From NCBI GenBank assembly GCA_016868355.1, contig VGHB01000003.1:124001-188000 (forward strand): 64,000 nucleotides of DNA. Direction: 5' to 3'. Source of the DNA: Betaproteobacteria bacterium (GTDB lineage Bacteria; Pseudomonadota; Gammaproteobacteria; Burkholderiales; Burkholderiaceae_C). Made by a program: the position numbers and the translations under genes. Below the pieces are notes generated by a model. It was given only the letters and a program-made list of their open reading frames with translations, made no database searches and was not told where the DNA came from. Positions 36,978 to 45,059 of this stretch are shown piece after piece. Numbering within the stretch: position 1 is the first letter of the stretch; each line of letters starts with the position of its first letter.

Positions 36978-38399
36978 TCAAAGCTGGAAGATCTTGCCCG
37001 GGTTCATCACATTATGTGGGTCCAGCGCGCGCTTGATCGAGCGCATCAACGACAGCGCGCCTTCACCAGCTTCGTCGAGCAAGAAGCCCTGCTTGTGTAG
37101 GCCGATCCCGTGTTCGCCAGTGCAGGTGCCTTCCAGCCGTAGCGCGCGCGCCACCAATTGCGCATTTAGGCGCTCAGCCGTCTCGCGCTCCTGAGGCTGG
37201 CCGGGGTCGATCAGGTAGCCCACATGGAAGTTGCCGTCGCCCACATGCCCTACGATGAAGTAAGGCAGGCCCGAGGCGTCAGCCTCGGCCACGGTTTCGT
37301 TGATGCACTCGGCCAGGCGTGAGATCGGCACACAGGTGTCGGTGGTCACGCTGCGGCAGCCCGGTTTCGTCTGCAAAGCGGCGAAGTACGCATGGTGGCG
37401 TGCCGTCCATAACCGGGTGCGCTCCTCGGGGGTGCTGGCCCATTCGAAGGCTTGACCACCAAAGTCGTGGGCGATCTCTTGCACCGTCTGCGCTTGCTCG
37501 GTTGTGCTGGCCGGGCTGCCGTGGAACTCCATGAGCAGCATGGGCGACTCTTTAAGCCCTAGCTTGTCGTGTGCATTGACCGCGCGCACCGAGTTCACAT
37601 CGAGCAGCTCCACCCGCGCAATCGGCACGCCGAGCTGGATGACTTGGATGGTGGTCTGTACGGCGGCGTCCACGCTGGGGAAGGAACACACCGCTGCAGT
37701 GATCGACTCGGGTACGGGGTAGAGCTTGAGCGTGATCTCGCACATCACGCCCAGCGTGCCCTCGCTGCCCACGAACAGCCGCGTGAGGTCGTAGCCGGCG
37801 CTGCTTTTGCGGGCCCGCGTGCCGGTCTTGATCACCGATCCATCGGCGGTGACCACGGTCAGGCCCAAGACGTTTTCACGCATGGTGCCGTAGCGCACCG
37901 CGTTGGTGCCGCTGGCGCGTGTGGCCGCCATGCCGCCCAAGGTGGCGTCGGCACCTGGGTCGATGGGAAAGAAAAGGCCCGTGTCTTTGAGCTCTCGGTT
38001 GAGCTGCATCCGCGTCACGCCGGCCTGTACCGTGACTGTTTGGTCTTGTGCATCAATACGCAGCACGCGGTTCATGCGCGAGAGGTCGATCGAAACACCA
38101 CCCTGCACCGCCAAGAGATGGCCTTCCAGGGACGAGCCGGCACCAAAGGGAATCACCGGCACGCCGCGCTGGGCTGCCAGAGCTACGACTTGCGACACCT
38201 CTTCGGTGCTTTCGCAGTAGACGACCGCTTCGGGCGGTGGCACATCAAAAGGGGACTCATCGCGGCCATGCTGTTCCCGCACCGCCCGTGCGGTGGAGCA
38301 GCGCGGGCCTAAGGCCGTCTGCAGGGCCTCGATCATGGCCGCCGGTACCGGGCGCGGCGTCAAGATAGGCCATTGGGTAGGGTCAAGTGGTGCATTCAT
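36978..38399 (-). CDS. FAD-linked D-lactate dehydrogenase/glycolate oxidase-type oxidase
   Basis: A 473-residue two-domain flavoprotein of the D-lactate dehydrogenase (cytochrome)/GlcD group. The FAD-binding PCMH domain shows VPVIPFGAGSSLEGHLLAVQGGVSIDLSRMNRVL and IDPGADATLGGMAATRASGTNAVRYGTMRENVLGL. The C-terminal cap has YFIVGHVGDGNFHVGYLIDP with metal-binding histidines, and the closing GTCTGEHGIGLHKQGFL..KRALDPHNVMNPGKIFQL is diagnostic. It would oxidise a 2-hydroxy acid and pass electrons to the respiratory chain. D-lactate is the likeliest substrate, glycolate and D-2-hydroxyglutarate being alternatives. ATG 38399; divergent from the adenosyltransferase gene. Confidence 0.88.
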   Translation of the reverse strand: MNAPLDPTQWPILTPRPVPAAMIEALQTALGPRCSTARAVREQHGRDESPFDVPPPEAVVYCESTEEVSQVVALAAQRGVPVIPFGAGSSLEGHLLAVQGGVSIDLSRMNRVLRIDAQDQTVTVQAGVTRMQLNRELKDTGLFFPIDPGADATLGGMAATRASGTNAVRYGTMRENVLGLTVVTADGSVIKTGTRARKSSAGYDLTRLFVGSEGTLGVMCEITLKLYPVPESITAAVCSFPSVDAAVQTTIQVIQLGVPIARVELLDVNSVRAVNAHDKLGLKESPMLLMEFHGSPASTTEQAQTVQEIAHDFGGQAFEWASTPEERTRLWTARHHAYFAALQTKPGCRSVTTDTCVPISRLAECINETVAEADASGLPYFIVGHVGDGNFHVGYLIDPGQPQERETAERLNAQLVARALRLEGTCTGEHGIGLHKQGFLLDEAGEGALSLMRSIKRALDPHNVMNPGKIFQL

Positions 38400-38516
38400 G
38401 GTGCATACAGGGCTCGCAGTGTCCCGTGTTTTGAGCCTCCGGCCGAACCCAGATGCCGGCAGGAGCGGCGGCATGCGCCGGGCTGGGGATTAAAAGCTTC
38501 AAGGTAGCATATTGCC

Positions 38517-39089
38517 ATGGCCAACCGACTGACACAAATTACCACCCGAACCGGCGACGACGGTACCACGGGACTGGGCGATGGCACTCGAGTGCCCAAG
38601 CATCACCTGCGGGTTCAAGCCATGGGTGATGTTGATGAGCTCAACTCCCACATCGGGGTGCTGTTGGCCGAAGTGCTGCCCAGTGAGGTGCGCGAACTCC
38701 TGGTTGTGGTCCAGCACGAACTCTTCAATCTCGGGGGCGAACTGTCGATACCGGGATTCGAGCTGCTCAAGGACACGGCCTTGTTGCGCCTGGACGAAGC
38801 CCTGGAGCACCACAATGCCCAGTTGCCGCGCTTGAAAGAGTTCATCTTGCCCGCCGGCACCCGCAGCGCAGCCTTGGCCCATGTGTGTCGCACCGTGGCC
38901 CGCCGCGCTGAGCGTTCGGTGGTGCTGCTCAGTTCTCAAGACCCCAGCGTGCGCGCGGCCCCACGCCAGTTCCTCAACCGCTTGAGCGACCTGATGTTCG
39001 TGCTGGCCCGGGTGCTCAACCGAGCCAACCTCGATGGGCTGGGCGGCGACGATGTGTATTGGCAAAGCGAGCGGCTGGCCCGCGAGTAG
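38517..39089 (+). CDS. PduO-type cob(I)alamin adenosyltransferase
   Basis: A 190-residue ATP:cob(I)alamin adenosyltransferase, forming adenosylcobalamin. The N-terminus LTQITTRTGDDGTTGLGDGTRVPK is the ATP-binding signature of the PduO family, followed by MGDVDELNSHIGVLL, and the C-terminal RTVARRAERSVVLLS and FLNRLSDLMFVLARVLN carry the conserved arginines and LSDxLF region. Normal length. The stop codon and the last few codons are the first unit of a 31-bp tandem repeat, so the gene's 3' end has been copied twice more without altering the protein. Confidence 0.93.
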   Translation: MANRLTQITTRTGDDGTTGLGDGTRVPKHHLRVQAMGDVDELNSHIGVLLAEVLPSEVRELLVVVQHELFNLGGELSIPGFELLKDTALLRLDEALEHHNAQLPRLKEFILPAGTRSAALAHVCRTVARRAERSVVLLSSQDPSVRAAPRQFLNRLSDLMFVLARVLNRANLDGLGGDDVYWQSERLARE

Positions 39090-39173
39090 CCTGATGCCCG
39101 AGCGGCTGGCCCGCGAGTAGCCTGATGCCCGAGCGGCTGGCCCGCGAGTAGCCTGATGCCCGAGCGGCTGGCC
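39069..39173. repeat. 31-bp tandem repeat duplicating the 3' end of the adenosyltransferase gene
   Basis: Three identical 31-bp units (starting 39069, 39100 and 39131) plus 12 bases of a fourth. The first unit contains the last codons and stop TAG of the adenosyltransferase gene, so every unit carries the same coding tail and stop. The copies are perfect, indicating recent expansion. Confidence 0.95.
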
Positions 39174-39181
39174 TGAGCACC

Positions 39182-40573
39182 TTACAGCCGTCGCACCTTT
39201 ACAGAGCGGCCCTTGACCTTACCCGCATTCAGCCCTCGCAGCGCTTGCTCGGCCACCTCCGCGCGCACCGCCACATAGGTCGAAAAGTCGTTGAGGTCGA
39301 TGCGACCGATGTCGCCGCCCTGCAACCCAATGTCTTTGGTCAGGGCCCCCAGCACATCACCGCGTCGAATCTTCTCCTTGCGCCCACCCAGAATCTGCAG
39401 GCTTACCATGGTTGGCTGCAAGGGCTGGCCATGACTTCGGTCGATCAAGTCTGCCACTGGGTACCAGCGGCTTTCTCGGCCCATCTGCTGCTCAATGCGC
39501 CCCACCCGGCCCATGTCGTCCAGGCTGGCCAGGTTGATTACCAGGCCCTGCTCGCCGGCGCGCCCGGTGCGCCCCGAGCGGTGCACATGCACCTCCGCCT
39601 CGGGTGAAACGTCCACATTGATCACCGCCTCCAGCTTGGCGATGTCCAGGCCGCGGGCGGCCACGTCAGTGGCCACCAGCACCGAACAACTGCGCTGCGC
39701 AAAGCGCACCAGCACCTGGTCACGTTCGCGCTGTTCCAAGTCGCCGTGCAGCGCCAGCGCCACAAGGCCCTGCGCCTGCAGCACCGCCACCAGGTCGCGG
39801 CACTGCTGTTTGGTGTTGCAAAAGGCCAGGGTGCTGTCCGGTCGAAAATGGTTGAGCGCCAGGCCCACGGTGTGCAAGCGCTGGTCTTCTGCCACTTCGT
39901 AGAAACGCTGCTCGATCTGCTGTTGGCTGTGCTGCTCTGCCAGGACCACCATCACCGGTTCGCGCTGATAGCGCGCGGCCAGTTGCGCCACATTCGGCGG
40001 GTAGGTGGCTGAAAACAGCAGTGTTTGCCGCTTGGCTGGTGGCGGCAGGTGGCGGGCCACGGCCGCGATGTCGTCTGCAAATCCCATATCCAGCATGCGG
40101 TCGGCCTCATCGAGCACCCAGGTATTCACCGCGCCCAGGGCCAAGCTGCCGCGCTCAAGGTGGTCCAGGATGCGGCCGGGCGTGCCCACAGCGATGTGCG
40201 CGCCATGCTCCAGGCTGGCCAACTGCGGCCGCATGGTGGCGCCGCCGCTTAGGGTCAGCACCTTGATGTTGTCTTCGGCCCGCGCCAGGCGCCGAACTTC
40301 CTGGGTAACCTGGTCGGCCAATTCGCGGCTGGGGCACAACACCAGGGCCTGCACCGCCAAGCGCCGTGGGTTCAGGTTGGCCAGCAGCGGCAGGCTGAAG
40401 GCAGCGGTTTTGCCGCTGCCGGTTTGGGCCTGTGCGATCAGGTCTTTGCCGGCCAGTGCCAAGGGCAGGCTGGCCGCCTGGATGGGGGTCATCGAGGCGT
40501 AGCCCATCTGCCGCAGATTGGCCAGCACGTGGGCCGGCAGGGGCAGGATCGAAAAGTCCAGCGGGTGGACCAT
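39182..40573 (-). CDS. dbpA: ATP-dependent RNA helicase DbpA
   Basis: A 463-residue DEAD-box helicase. Motifs: Q-motif (MTPIQAASLPLAL), AQTGSGKT (49-56), PSRELADQV, LDEADRMLDMGF, LFSATYP, and motif VI HRSGRTGRAGEQG. The extra C-terminal domain (KEKIRRGDVLGALTKDIGLQGGDIGRIDLNDFSTYVAV) is the DbpA RNA-recognition domain that binds hairpin 92 of 23S rRNA, so the protein acts in 50S subunit assembly. The start ATG at 40573 overlaps the stop of the upstream aroG (TGATG), so it is translated from the aroG transcript, an unusual partner for a ribosome-assembly helicase. Confidence 0.93.
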   Translation of the reverse strand: MVHPLDFSILPLPAHVLANLRQMGYASMTPIQAASLPLALAGKDLIAQAQTGSGKTAAFSLPLLANLNPRRLAVQALVLCPSRELADQVTQEVRRLARAEDNIKVLTLSGGATMRPQLASLEHGAHIAVGTPGRILDHLERGSLALGAVNTWVLDEADRMLDMGFADDIAAVARHLPPPAKRQTLLFSATYPPNVAQLAARYQREPVMVVLAEQHSQQQIEQRFYEVAEDQRLHTVGLALNHFRPDSTLAFCNTKQQCRDLVAVLQAQGLVALALHGDLEQRERDQVLVRFAQRSCSVLVATDVAARGLDIAKLEAVINVDVSPEAEVHVHRSGRTGRAGEQGLVINLASLDDMGRVGRIEQQMGRESRWYPVADLIDRSHGQPLQPTMVSLQILGGRKEKIRRGDVLGALTKDIGLQGGDIGRIDLNDFSTYVAVRAEVAEQALRGLNAGKVKGRSVKVRRL

Positions 40574-41697
40574 CAGGCTTGGCGACGCATCTGCACCGCT
40601 CGGCTCAGGATGCCCAAGACTTGAAGTGATTGCGCCCACCCAATACAGGCGTCGGTGATGCTTTGTCCGTAGGCCAGCGCATTGGGCTGGTCTTTGCCTG
40701 GGGTGAACTTCTGGGCGCCTGCCTTGAGATGGCTTTCCACCATCACGCCGAAGATGGAGCGGCTGCCGCCGCTCATCTGCGCCGCCACATTCCGCGCCAC
40801 ATCCACTTGCCTTTCATGCTGCTTGGAGCAGTTGGCGTGGCTGAGATCCACCATCAAGGAGGTCGGCAGCTTGGCCGCTTCAAGCTGTTTGCAGGCAGCA
40901 GCCACGCTGGCCTCGTCGTAGTTGGGGGCCTTGCCGCCCCGCAGGATGACATGGCAGTCCCGGTTGCCCTTGGTCTCCACAATCGCCACTTGGCCGTTCT
41001 TGTGCACCGACAAAAAGTGGTGGGGGCGCGACGCGGCTTGGATGGCATCCAGCGCGATCTTGATATTGCCGTCGGTGCCGTTCTTGAAGCCGATGGGCGC
41101 GCTGATGCCGCTGGCCAGTTCCCGGTGCACCTGGCTTTCGGTGGTGCGTGCGCCGATGGCGCCCCAGGAAATCAGGTCGCCGATGTACTGCGGCGAAATC
41201 ACATCCAGGAATTCGCTGGCCGCAGGAAGCCCGAGACGGTTGATTTCCAGCAGCAGTTGCCGCGCCATGCGCAGGCCCTCATCGATGCGGTAGCTTTCAT
41301 CCAGGTAGGGATCGTTGATCAGTCCCTTCCAGCCGACGGTGGTGCGGGGCTTTTCAAAGTACACCCGCATCACGACTTCCAGGGTGTCCTTGTAGGCTTC
41401 ACGCTGCTCGCGCAATTTACGCGCGTAGTCCACCGCCGCGGCCGGGTCGTGGATGGAGCAGGGCCCCATGATTATCAGCAAGCGGTCGTCTCGCCCATGC
41501 AGGATGTTGCTGACGGTGTGGCGGGTGTGGCTGATCAGCCCCTCAATGGGCGTATTGCGCACCGGGAAGAATCGGATCAGGTGTTCAGGGGGCGGCAGCG
41601 GCATCACGTCTTGGATCCTCTGGTCGTCGGTCTGGCTGGTTCGATCGGGCGGGCTGACCCAGCTGTCGGGGGAGGCTTGGGTGGTTTTGGCATTCAT
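40573..41697 (-). CDS. aroG: 3-deoxy-7-phosphoheptulonate (DAHP) synthase, class I
   Basis: A 374-residue class I DAHP synthase, the first step of the shikimate pathway (PEP plus erythrose 4-phosphate). Motifs: LLIIMGPCSIHDPAAAVDYARKL (metal-binding cysteine in GPCSIHD), MRVYFEKPRTTVGWKGLINDPYLDES, GARTTESQVHRELASGISAPIGFKNGTDG, VDLSHANCSKQH and VESHLKAGAQ. The isozyme's feedback specificity is not readable directly, but the upstream leader peptide rich in phenylalanine indicates transcriptional control by phenylalanyl-tRNA. It leads a two-gene unit with dbpA. ATG 41697 with GAGGAGCC upstream is a good start. Confidence 0.95.
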   Translation of the reverse strand: MNAKTTQASPDSWVSPPDRTSQTDDQRIQDVMPLPPPEHLIRFFPVRNTPIEGLISHTRHTVSNILHGRDDRLLIIMGPCSIHDPAAAVDYARKLREQREAYKDTLEVVMRVYFEKPRTTVGWKGLINDPYLDESYRIDEGLRMARQLLLEINRLGLPAASEFLDVISPQYIGDLISWGAIGARTTESQVHRELASGISAPIGFKNGTDGNIKIALDAIQAASRPHHFLSVHKNGQVAIVETKGNRDCHVILRGGKAPNYDEASVAAACKQLEAAKLPTSLMVDLSHANCSKQHERQVDVARNVAAQMSGGSRSIFGVMVESHLKAGAQKFTPGKDQPNALAYGQSITDACIGWAQSLQVLGILSRAVQMRRQA

Positions 41698-41752
41698 GCG
41701 TTAGGCTCCTCGGGGTCTGCGCTGTGCGGATGTGGAAAAGGGCAAGGGGGCG

Positions 41753-41784
41753 AAAAAAAACCGCCGGGGGTCCGGCGGTTTTTT
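41753..41784 (-). terminator. Attenuator terminator in the aroG leader
   Basis: On the minus strand a stem CCGCCGG/CCGGCGG with a 4-base loop is followed by eight T, 55 bases before the aroG start. It is a textbook Rho-independent terminator but lies upstream of the gene in the same transcript. A sequence AACCGCCGG at its left arm is complementary to CCGGCGGTT inside the leader peptide gene, giving a 9-bp competing antiterminator. Confidence 0.85.
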
Positions 41785-41810
41785 GGGGGCTTGGCTTGCG
41801 TTCGTGCTGC

Positions 41811-41885
41811 TTACGCGAGGGCCTCTCCAACCGCCGGGCGGTGCGAGAACCGAAAGTAAGCAAAGAAAAACGGTGCGAAGCGCAT
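41811..41885 (-). CDS. Phenylalanine-rich leader peptide of the aroG attenuator
   Basis: A 24-residue open frame (ATG at 41885, TAA at 41811-41813) beginning MRFAPFFFAYFRF: six phenylalanines and one tyrosine in the first 13 residues. It ends 27 bases before the terminator stem. Its codons 17-19 (CCG GCG GTT) form the strand able to pair with the terminator's left arm. This is the architecture of ribosome-stalling attenuators such as pheL and pheST. When charged tRNA-Phe is scarce, the ribosome would stall at the Phe run, the antiterminator would form and aroG would be read. No good Shine-Dalgarno precedes the ATG. The CTTTGCTTACTTTC core resembles a short element I recall as dispersed in Burkholderiales genomes, so coincidence must be excluded. 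Confidence 0.68.
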   Translation of the reverse strand: MRFAPFFFAYFRFSHRPAVGEALA

Positions 41886-41943
41886 GGCTAAATGCTAACA
41901 CGCGCAGGCGTGCGCTGCGCTGAAGGGCCCGCCAGCGGTAACT

Positions 41944-42119
41944 TCAGTCGGCGCTCACCGGGGGGGTCATCGGGAAGGGGTGCTTGCCCGGCGGGTTGTA
42001 CAGGTGGTTCATGAAGGCCATCCAGTGCTCAGCGCGCTGCATGGCGTACTGGGCGCCAAAGCCTGCGATCATCAGGGCGGCAGGCCGAACAAGACGAAAA
42101 AGGCGATTCCAAAGCCCAT
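41944..42119 (-). pseudogene. Two overlapping small ORFs, possibly one frameshifted small membrane protein
   Basis: On the minus strand an ATG at 42119 encodes a hydrophobic 15-residue peptide (MGFGIAFFVLFGLPP) ending in a TGA that overlaps an ATG at 42072. From there a 42-residue frame runs to 41944 (MIAGFGAQYAMQRAEHWM, ending PMTPPVSAD). A single-base shift would fuse both into a roughly 58-residue protein with one membrane segment and a polar tail. So either two coupled micro-ORFs or one gene broken by a frameshift is present. It follows tldD on the same strand. I do not recognise a family. Confidence 0.4.
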
Positions 42120-42197
42120 GTAAAGGCCTTATGCGGCAAACAAGGAGGCGATCGTTAGCCCAAGCCGATACCGCAGTAGCGCCGAGGGAGTCTGGCC

Positions 42198-43664
42198 TCA
42201 GGCCGTGCCGCCCACGGTCAAGCCGTCGATGCGCAAGGTGGGCTGGCCCACGCCCACCGGCACGCTTTGCCCCTCTTTGCCGCAGGTGCCCACGCCAGTG
42301 TCAAGCTGCAGGTCGTTGCCGATCATCTTCACGCGGGTCAGCGCATCGGGCCCGTTGCCGATGATGGTGGCGCCTTTCACGGGGTACTGAATCTTTCCGT
42401 TTTCCACCCAGAAGGCTTCGCTGGCGCTGAATACGAACTTGCCGCTGGTGATGTCGACTTGACCACCGCCGAAATTGGTCGCGTACAGCCCCTTCTTGAT
42501 GCTGAGCAGGATTTCCTCAGGCGCCTTGTCACCGGCCAGCATGTAGGTGTTGGTCATGCGCGGCATCGGCACATGCGCATAGCTTTCGCGCCGCCCATTG
42601 CCCGTGGGCCGCACCTTCATCAGGCGCGCATTCATTGAGTCTTGGATGTAGCCGCGCAGGATGCCGTCTTCAATCAGCACGGTGCGCTGTGAGGCATGCC
42701 CTTCGTCGTCCACGTTGAGCGAGCCGCGGCGGTCGGGGAGGGTGCCGTCGTCCAGCACCGTCACACCCTTGACCGCCACGCGCTGCCCGATGCGGCCGGC
42801 GAAGGCGCTCGAGCCCTTGCGGTTGAAGTCGCCCTCCAGGCCATGTCCGATGGCTTCGTGCAACAGGATGCCCGGCCAACCCGGGCCCAGCACCACGGTC
42901 ATCTCGCCGGCCGGGGCGGGGCGGCTTTCCAGGTTCGTCAAGGCTGCGCGGGTGGCGTGCTGCACATACTCAGCCAGCCGTTCGTCGGTGAAATAGCCCA
43001 GCGGGTAGCGCCCGCCGCCACCGCCTGAGCCCACTTCTCGACGCCCGTTCTGTTCGGCGATCACGGTCAGGCTCAATCGAACCAGGGGACGCACATCGGC
43101 CGCGCGGGTGCCGTCGGCGCGGGCCACCATCACCACGTCGTACTCGGCGGCCACACCAGCCATCACCTGAACGATGCGAGGGTCCTGGGCGCGGGCCATT
43201 TTCTCCATACGCTCCAGCAGGGCCACTTTGCCCGCGCTGTCCAGGGTGCCGATGGGGTCGGTGGTGCCGTAAAGCAAGCGGCTCGAAGACACCATGGGCT
43301 TGTTTGCGCCCACCTTGACGCGGCGGCTCTGGCCAGCTGCGGCGATCGTGCGCACCGTGCGGGCTGCGTCCAGGAGGGCCGCCTCAGAAATGTCGTCCGA
43401 GTAAGCGAAGGCGGTTTTCTCGCCGGCCACCGCGCGCACGCCCACGCCCTGGTCGATGCTGAAAGAGCCACTCTTGACGATGCTCTCTTCCAGACTCCAC
43501 CCCTCATGGCGGGTGAATTGAAAGTACAGGTCTGCGTCGTCGATGCGGTGCTCCCCGATGGTGGCCAACGCGCGTGCCAGGTGGGCCTCTTGCAAGCCGT
43601 TGGGTTTGAGCAGCAATCCGTCGGCAATCGCCAGGCGTTCAAGGGTGGGTTCGCGTGAGATCAT
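42198..43664 (-). CDS. tldD: Metalloprotease subunit TldD
   Basis: A 488-residue TldD, which with TldE/PmbA forms a zinc protease acting on small peptides (microcin B17, CcdA) and general peptide quality control. Seen: DLYFQFTRHEGWSLEESIVKSGSFSIDQGVGVRAVAGEKTAFAYSDD, the metal site HEAIGHGLEGDFNRKGSSAFAGRIGQRVA (269-274 HEAIGH), the conserved GQILRDGVxxGYIQDxxSA-like GILRGYIQDSMNARLM, and C-terminal CGKEGQSVPVGVGQPTLRIDGLTVGG. Length is normal. The pmbA gene is not in the window. rsmI precedes it on the same strand with about 10 bases between. Confidence 0.95.
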   Translation of the reverse strand: MISREPTLERLAIADGLLLKPNGLQEAHLARALATIGEHRIDDADLYFQFTRHEGWSLEESIVKSGSFSIDQGVGVRAVAGEKTAFAYSDDISEAALLDAARTVRTIAAAGQSRRVKVGANKPMVSSSRLLYGTTDPIGTLDSAGKVALLERMEKMARAQDPRIVQVMAGVAAEYDVVMVARADGTRAADVRPLVRLSLTVIAEQNGRREVGSGGGGGRYPLGYFTDERLAEYVQHATRAALTNLESRPAPAGEMTVVLGPGWPGILLHEAIGHGLEGDFNRKGSSAFAGRIGQRVAVKGVTVLDDGTLPDRRGSLNVDDEGHASQRTVLIEDGILRGYIQDSMNARLMKVRPTGNGRRESYAHVPMPRMTNTYMLAGDKAPEEILLSIKKGLYATNFGGGQVDITSGKFVFSASEAFWVENGKIQYPVKGATIIGNGPDALTRVKMIGNDLQLDTGVGTCGKEGQSVPVGVGQPTLRIDGLTVGGTA

Positions 43665-43673
43665 CGTTTGATT

Positions 43674-44645
43674 CTAGGCATCGGCCACGCCTTCGCCTTG
43701 AGCATCCTTTAAATCCAGGGCCCATTGGTAAAGGCGCTTTTTCGGCAAGCCGGAGATTTCAGCACCCAGGGTGGCCGCTTGCTTGACGGGCAGGTCTTGC
43801 AACAGGATGGCCAAGACCCGGTGGGCGGCTTGCTCCTCAGGTGTGGACGGTTCGGCACGGCTGGGGGAGCCCAAATGCCGCGCCTCGGGTGCCGCCGACG
43901 AGCCTCCCACCGCGCCGTGCAGCACCAGCACGAACTCACCGCGGCGGCGGTTGGGGTCCGCCGCCAGCCACGCGGGCCACTCGCCAGCGGTCAGGGTGTG
44001 GACGGCCTCAAACTGTTTGGTCAGCTCTCGGGCCACGGTCAAGCGGCGCGCTGGGCAGGCCTGGGCCAGTTCCTCTGCCAAGGCTTCCACGCGGTGGGGA
44101 GACTCGAACAACACCACGCTGCAGGCGTCGATCACCGCCGCTCGCAGGGCCGCGGCCCGCTCAGAGCCCTTGAAGGGCAGAAAACCGATGAAGCGAAAGC
44201 CCTGCTTGGATACATCGCCTGCCACGCTGAGCGCGGCCAAGGCGCTGCTGGCCCCGGGCAAGGGCAGGCACCGACAACCCGCTTTGCGCACGGCTTGCAC
44301 CAGCGCGGCACCTGGGTCGCTGACTGCCGGTGTGCCCGCATCGCTGACATAGGCCACGCGCTCCCCGCGCTGCAGCCGCTCCAGCACGCGCTGCGCGGCC
44401 TCACGCTCGTTGTGTTCGTGCACCGCCAGCAGCGGCTTGTGCAGGCCCAGGGCCGTCAACAAGTGGGCACTCTGTCGGGTGTCCTCACAGGCCACCGCAT
44501 CCACCAGGGCCAGGGTGTGCACTGCCCTCAGGGTGATGTCAGCAAGGTTGCCGATAGGCGTGGCCACCACATACAGTGCACCCGGGGGGAAGTCTTGTGC
44601 GCCGGCCGCTAGGGCCGCAGCGCTGAGCACGGCGGTGGGATTCAC
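43674..44645 (-). CDS. rsmI: 16S rRNA (cytidine-1402-2'-O)-methyltransferase RsmI
   Basis: A 323-residue SAM enzyme modifying C1402 in the 16S rRNA decoding centre. It begins GALYVVATPIGNLADITLRAVHTLALVDAVACEDTRQSAHLL, with YVSDAGTPAVSDPGAALV, PLPGASSALAALSVAG, FRFIGFLPFKGSER and a C-terminal SGLPKKRLYQWALDL, all standard. An extra low-complexity stretch (SSAAPEARHLGSPSRAEPSTP) sits before the last domain. The start is a GTG at 44645; the divergent yraN starts at a GTG at 44635, so the two genes overlap head to head by 11 bases. tldD follows on the same strand. Confidence 0.94.
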   Translation of the reverse strand: MNPTAVLSAAALAAGAQDFPPGALYVVATPIGNLADITLRAVHTLALVDAVACEDTRQSAHLLTALGLHKPLLAVHEHNEREAAQRVLERLQRGERVAYVSDAGTPAVSDPGAALVQAVRKAGCRCLPLPGASSALAALSVAGDVSKQGFRFIGFLPFKGSERAAALRAAVIDACSVVLFESPHRVEALAEELAQACPARRLTVARELTKQFEAVHTLTAGEWPAWLAADPNRRRGEFVLVLHGAVGGSSAAPEARHLGSPSRAEPSTPEEQAAHRVLAILLQDLPVKQAATLGAEISGLPKKRLYQWALDLKDAQGEGVADA

Positions 44646-45006
44646 ACAGCAAAAGGGTTCAGAGGCCGAAGACCGCGCCTGCCGTCACCTGCAGGCCCAG
44701 GGTCTGACGCTGGTGCAGCGCAATTATCGGGTCGCCGCAGGCCCCTATCGGCGCGGAGGGGAGATCGACCTCATCATGCGAACCACCCAAGGCACGCTGG
44801 TGTTTGTGGAAGTGCGGGCCCGCGCGCAGGCCCGCCAGGGGGGCGCAGGGGCCAGTGTGACGGCGCTCAAGCAGCGCCGACTGGTGTGGGCGGCCCGGCA
44901 CTACCTTTTGCGTTGGACCAGCCCACCCCCGTGCCGCTTCGACGTGGTGGCGCTGGAAGGCGGTGTGTTGCACTGGTGGCCGGGGGCTTTCCAGGCGGCC
45001 GACTGA
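44635..45006 (+). CDS. yraN: YraN family endonuclease-fold protein (UPF0102)
   Basis: A 123-residue protein of the YraN family, with a predicted Holliday-junction-resolvase/restriction-endonuclease-like fold. It shows KGSEAEDRACRHLQAQGLTLVQRNYRV, GGEIDLIMRTTQGTLVFVEVRAR (the D..ExR catalytic-type pattern) and KQRRLVWAARHYLL. Cellular role unknown. The start is a GTG at 44635, placed within the first codons of the divergent rsmI; the open frame extends upstream antisense to rsmI without family similarity. It leads into the SIS and BON genes, the usual order of this cluster. Confidence 0.88.
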   Translation: MGFTQQKGSEAEDRACRHLQAQGLTLVQRNYRVAAGPYRRGGEIDLIMRTTQGTLVFVEVRARAQARQGGAGASVTALKQRRLVWAARHYLLRWTSPPPCRFDVVALEGGVLHWWPGAFQAAD

Positions 45007-45059
45007 CGCGACGGCGAGGGGTCGGCCACATGCGCAGGGGCTGGCCGGTACCCTGACTT

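Noticed and set aside
39069-39173. Possible CRISPR array at the 31-bp repeats
   Set aside because: The units abut directly with no spacers, and the unit is the 3' end of a gene.
41731-41739. A TTTTCCACA sequence (minus strand) resembling a DnaA box near aroG
   Set aside because: It is single, with no second box or AT-rich unwinding region nearby, so it does not support an origin here. mnmG/parAB suggest the origin is close, but it was not seen in this window.
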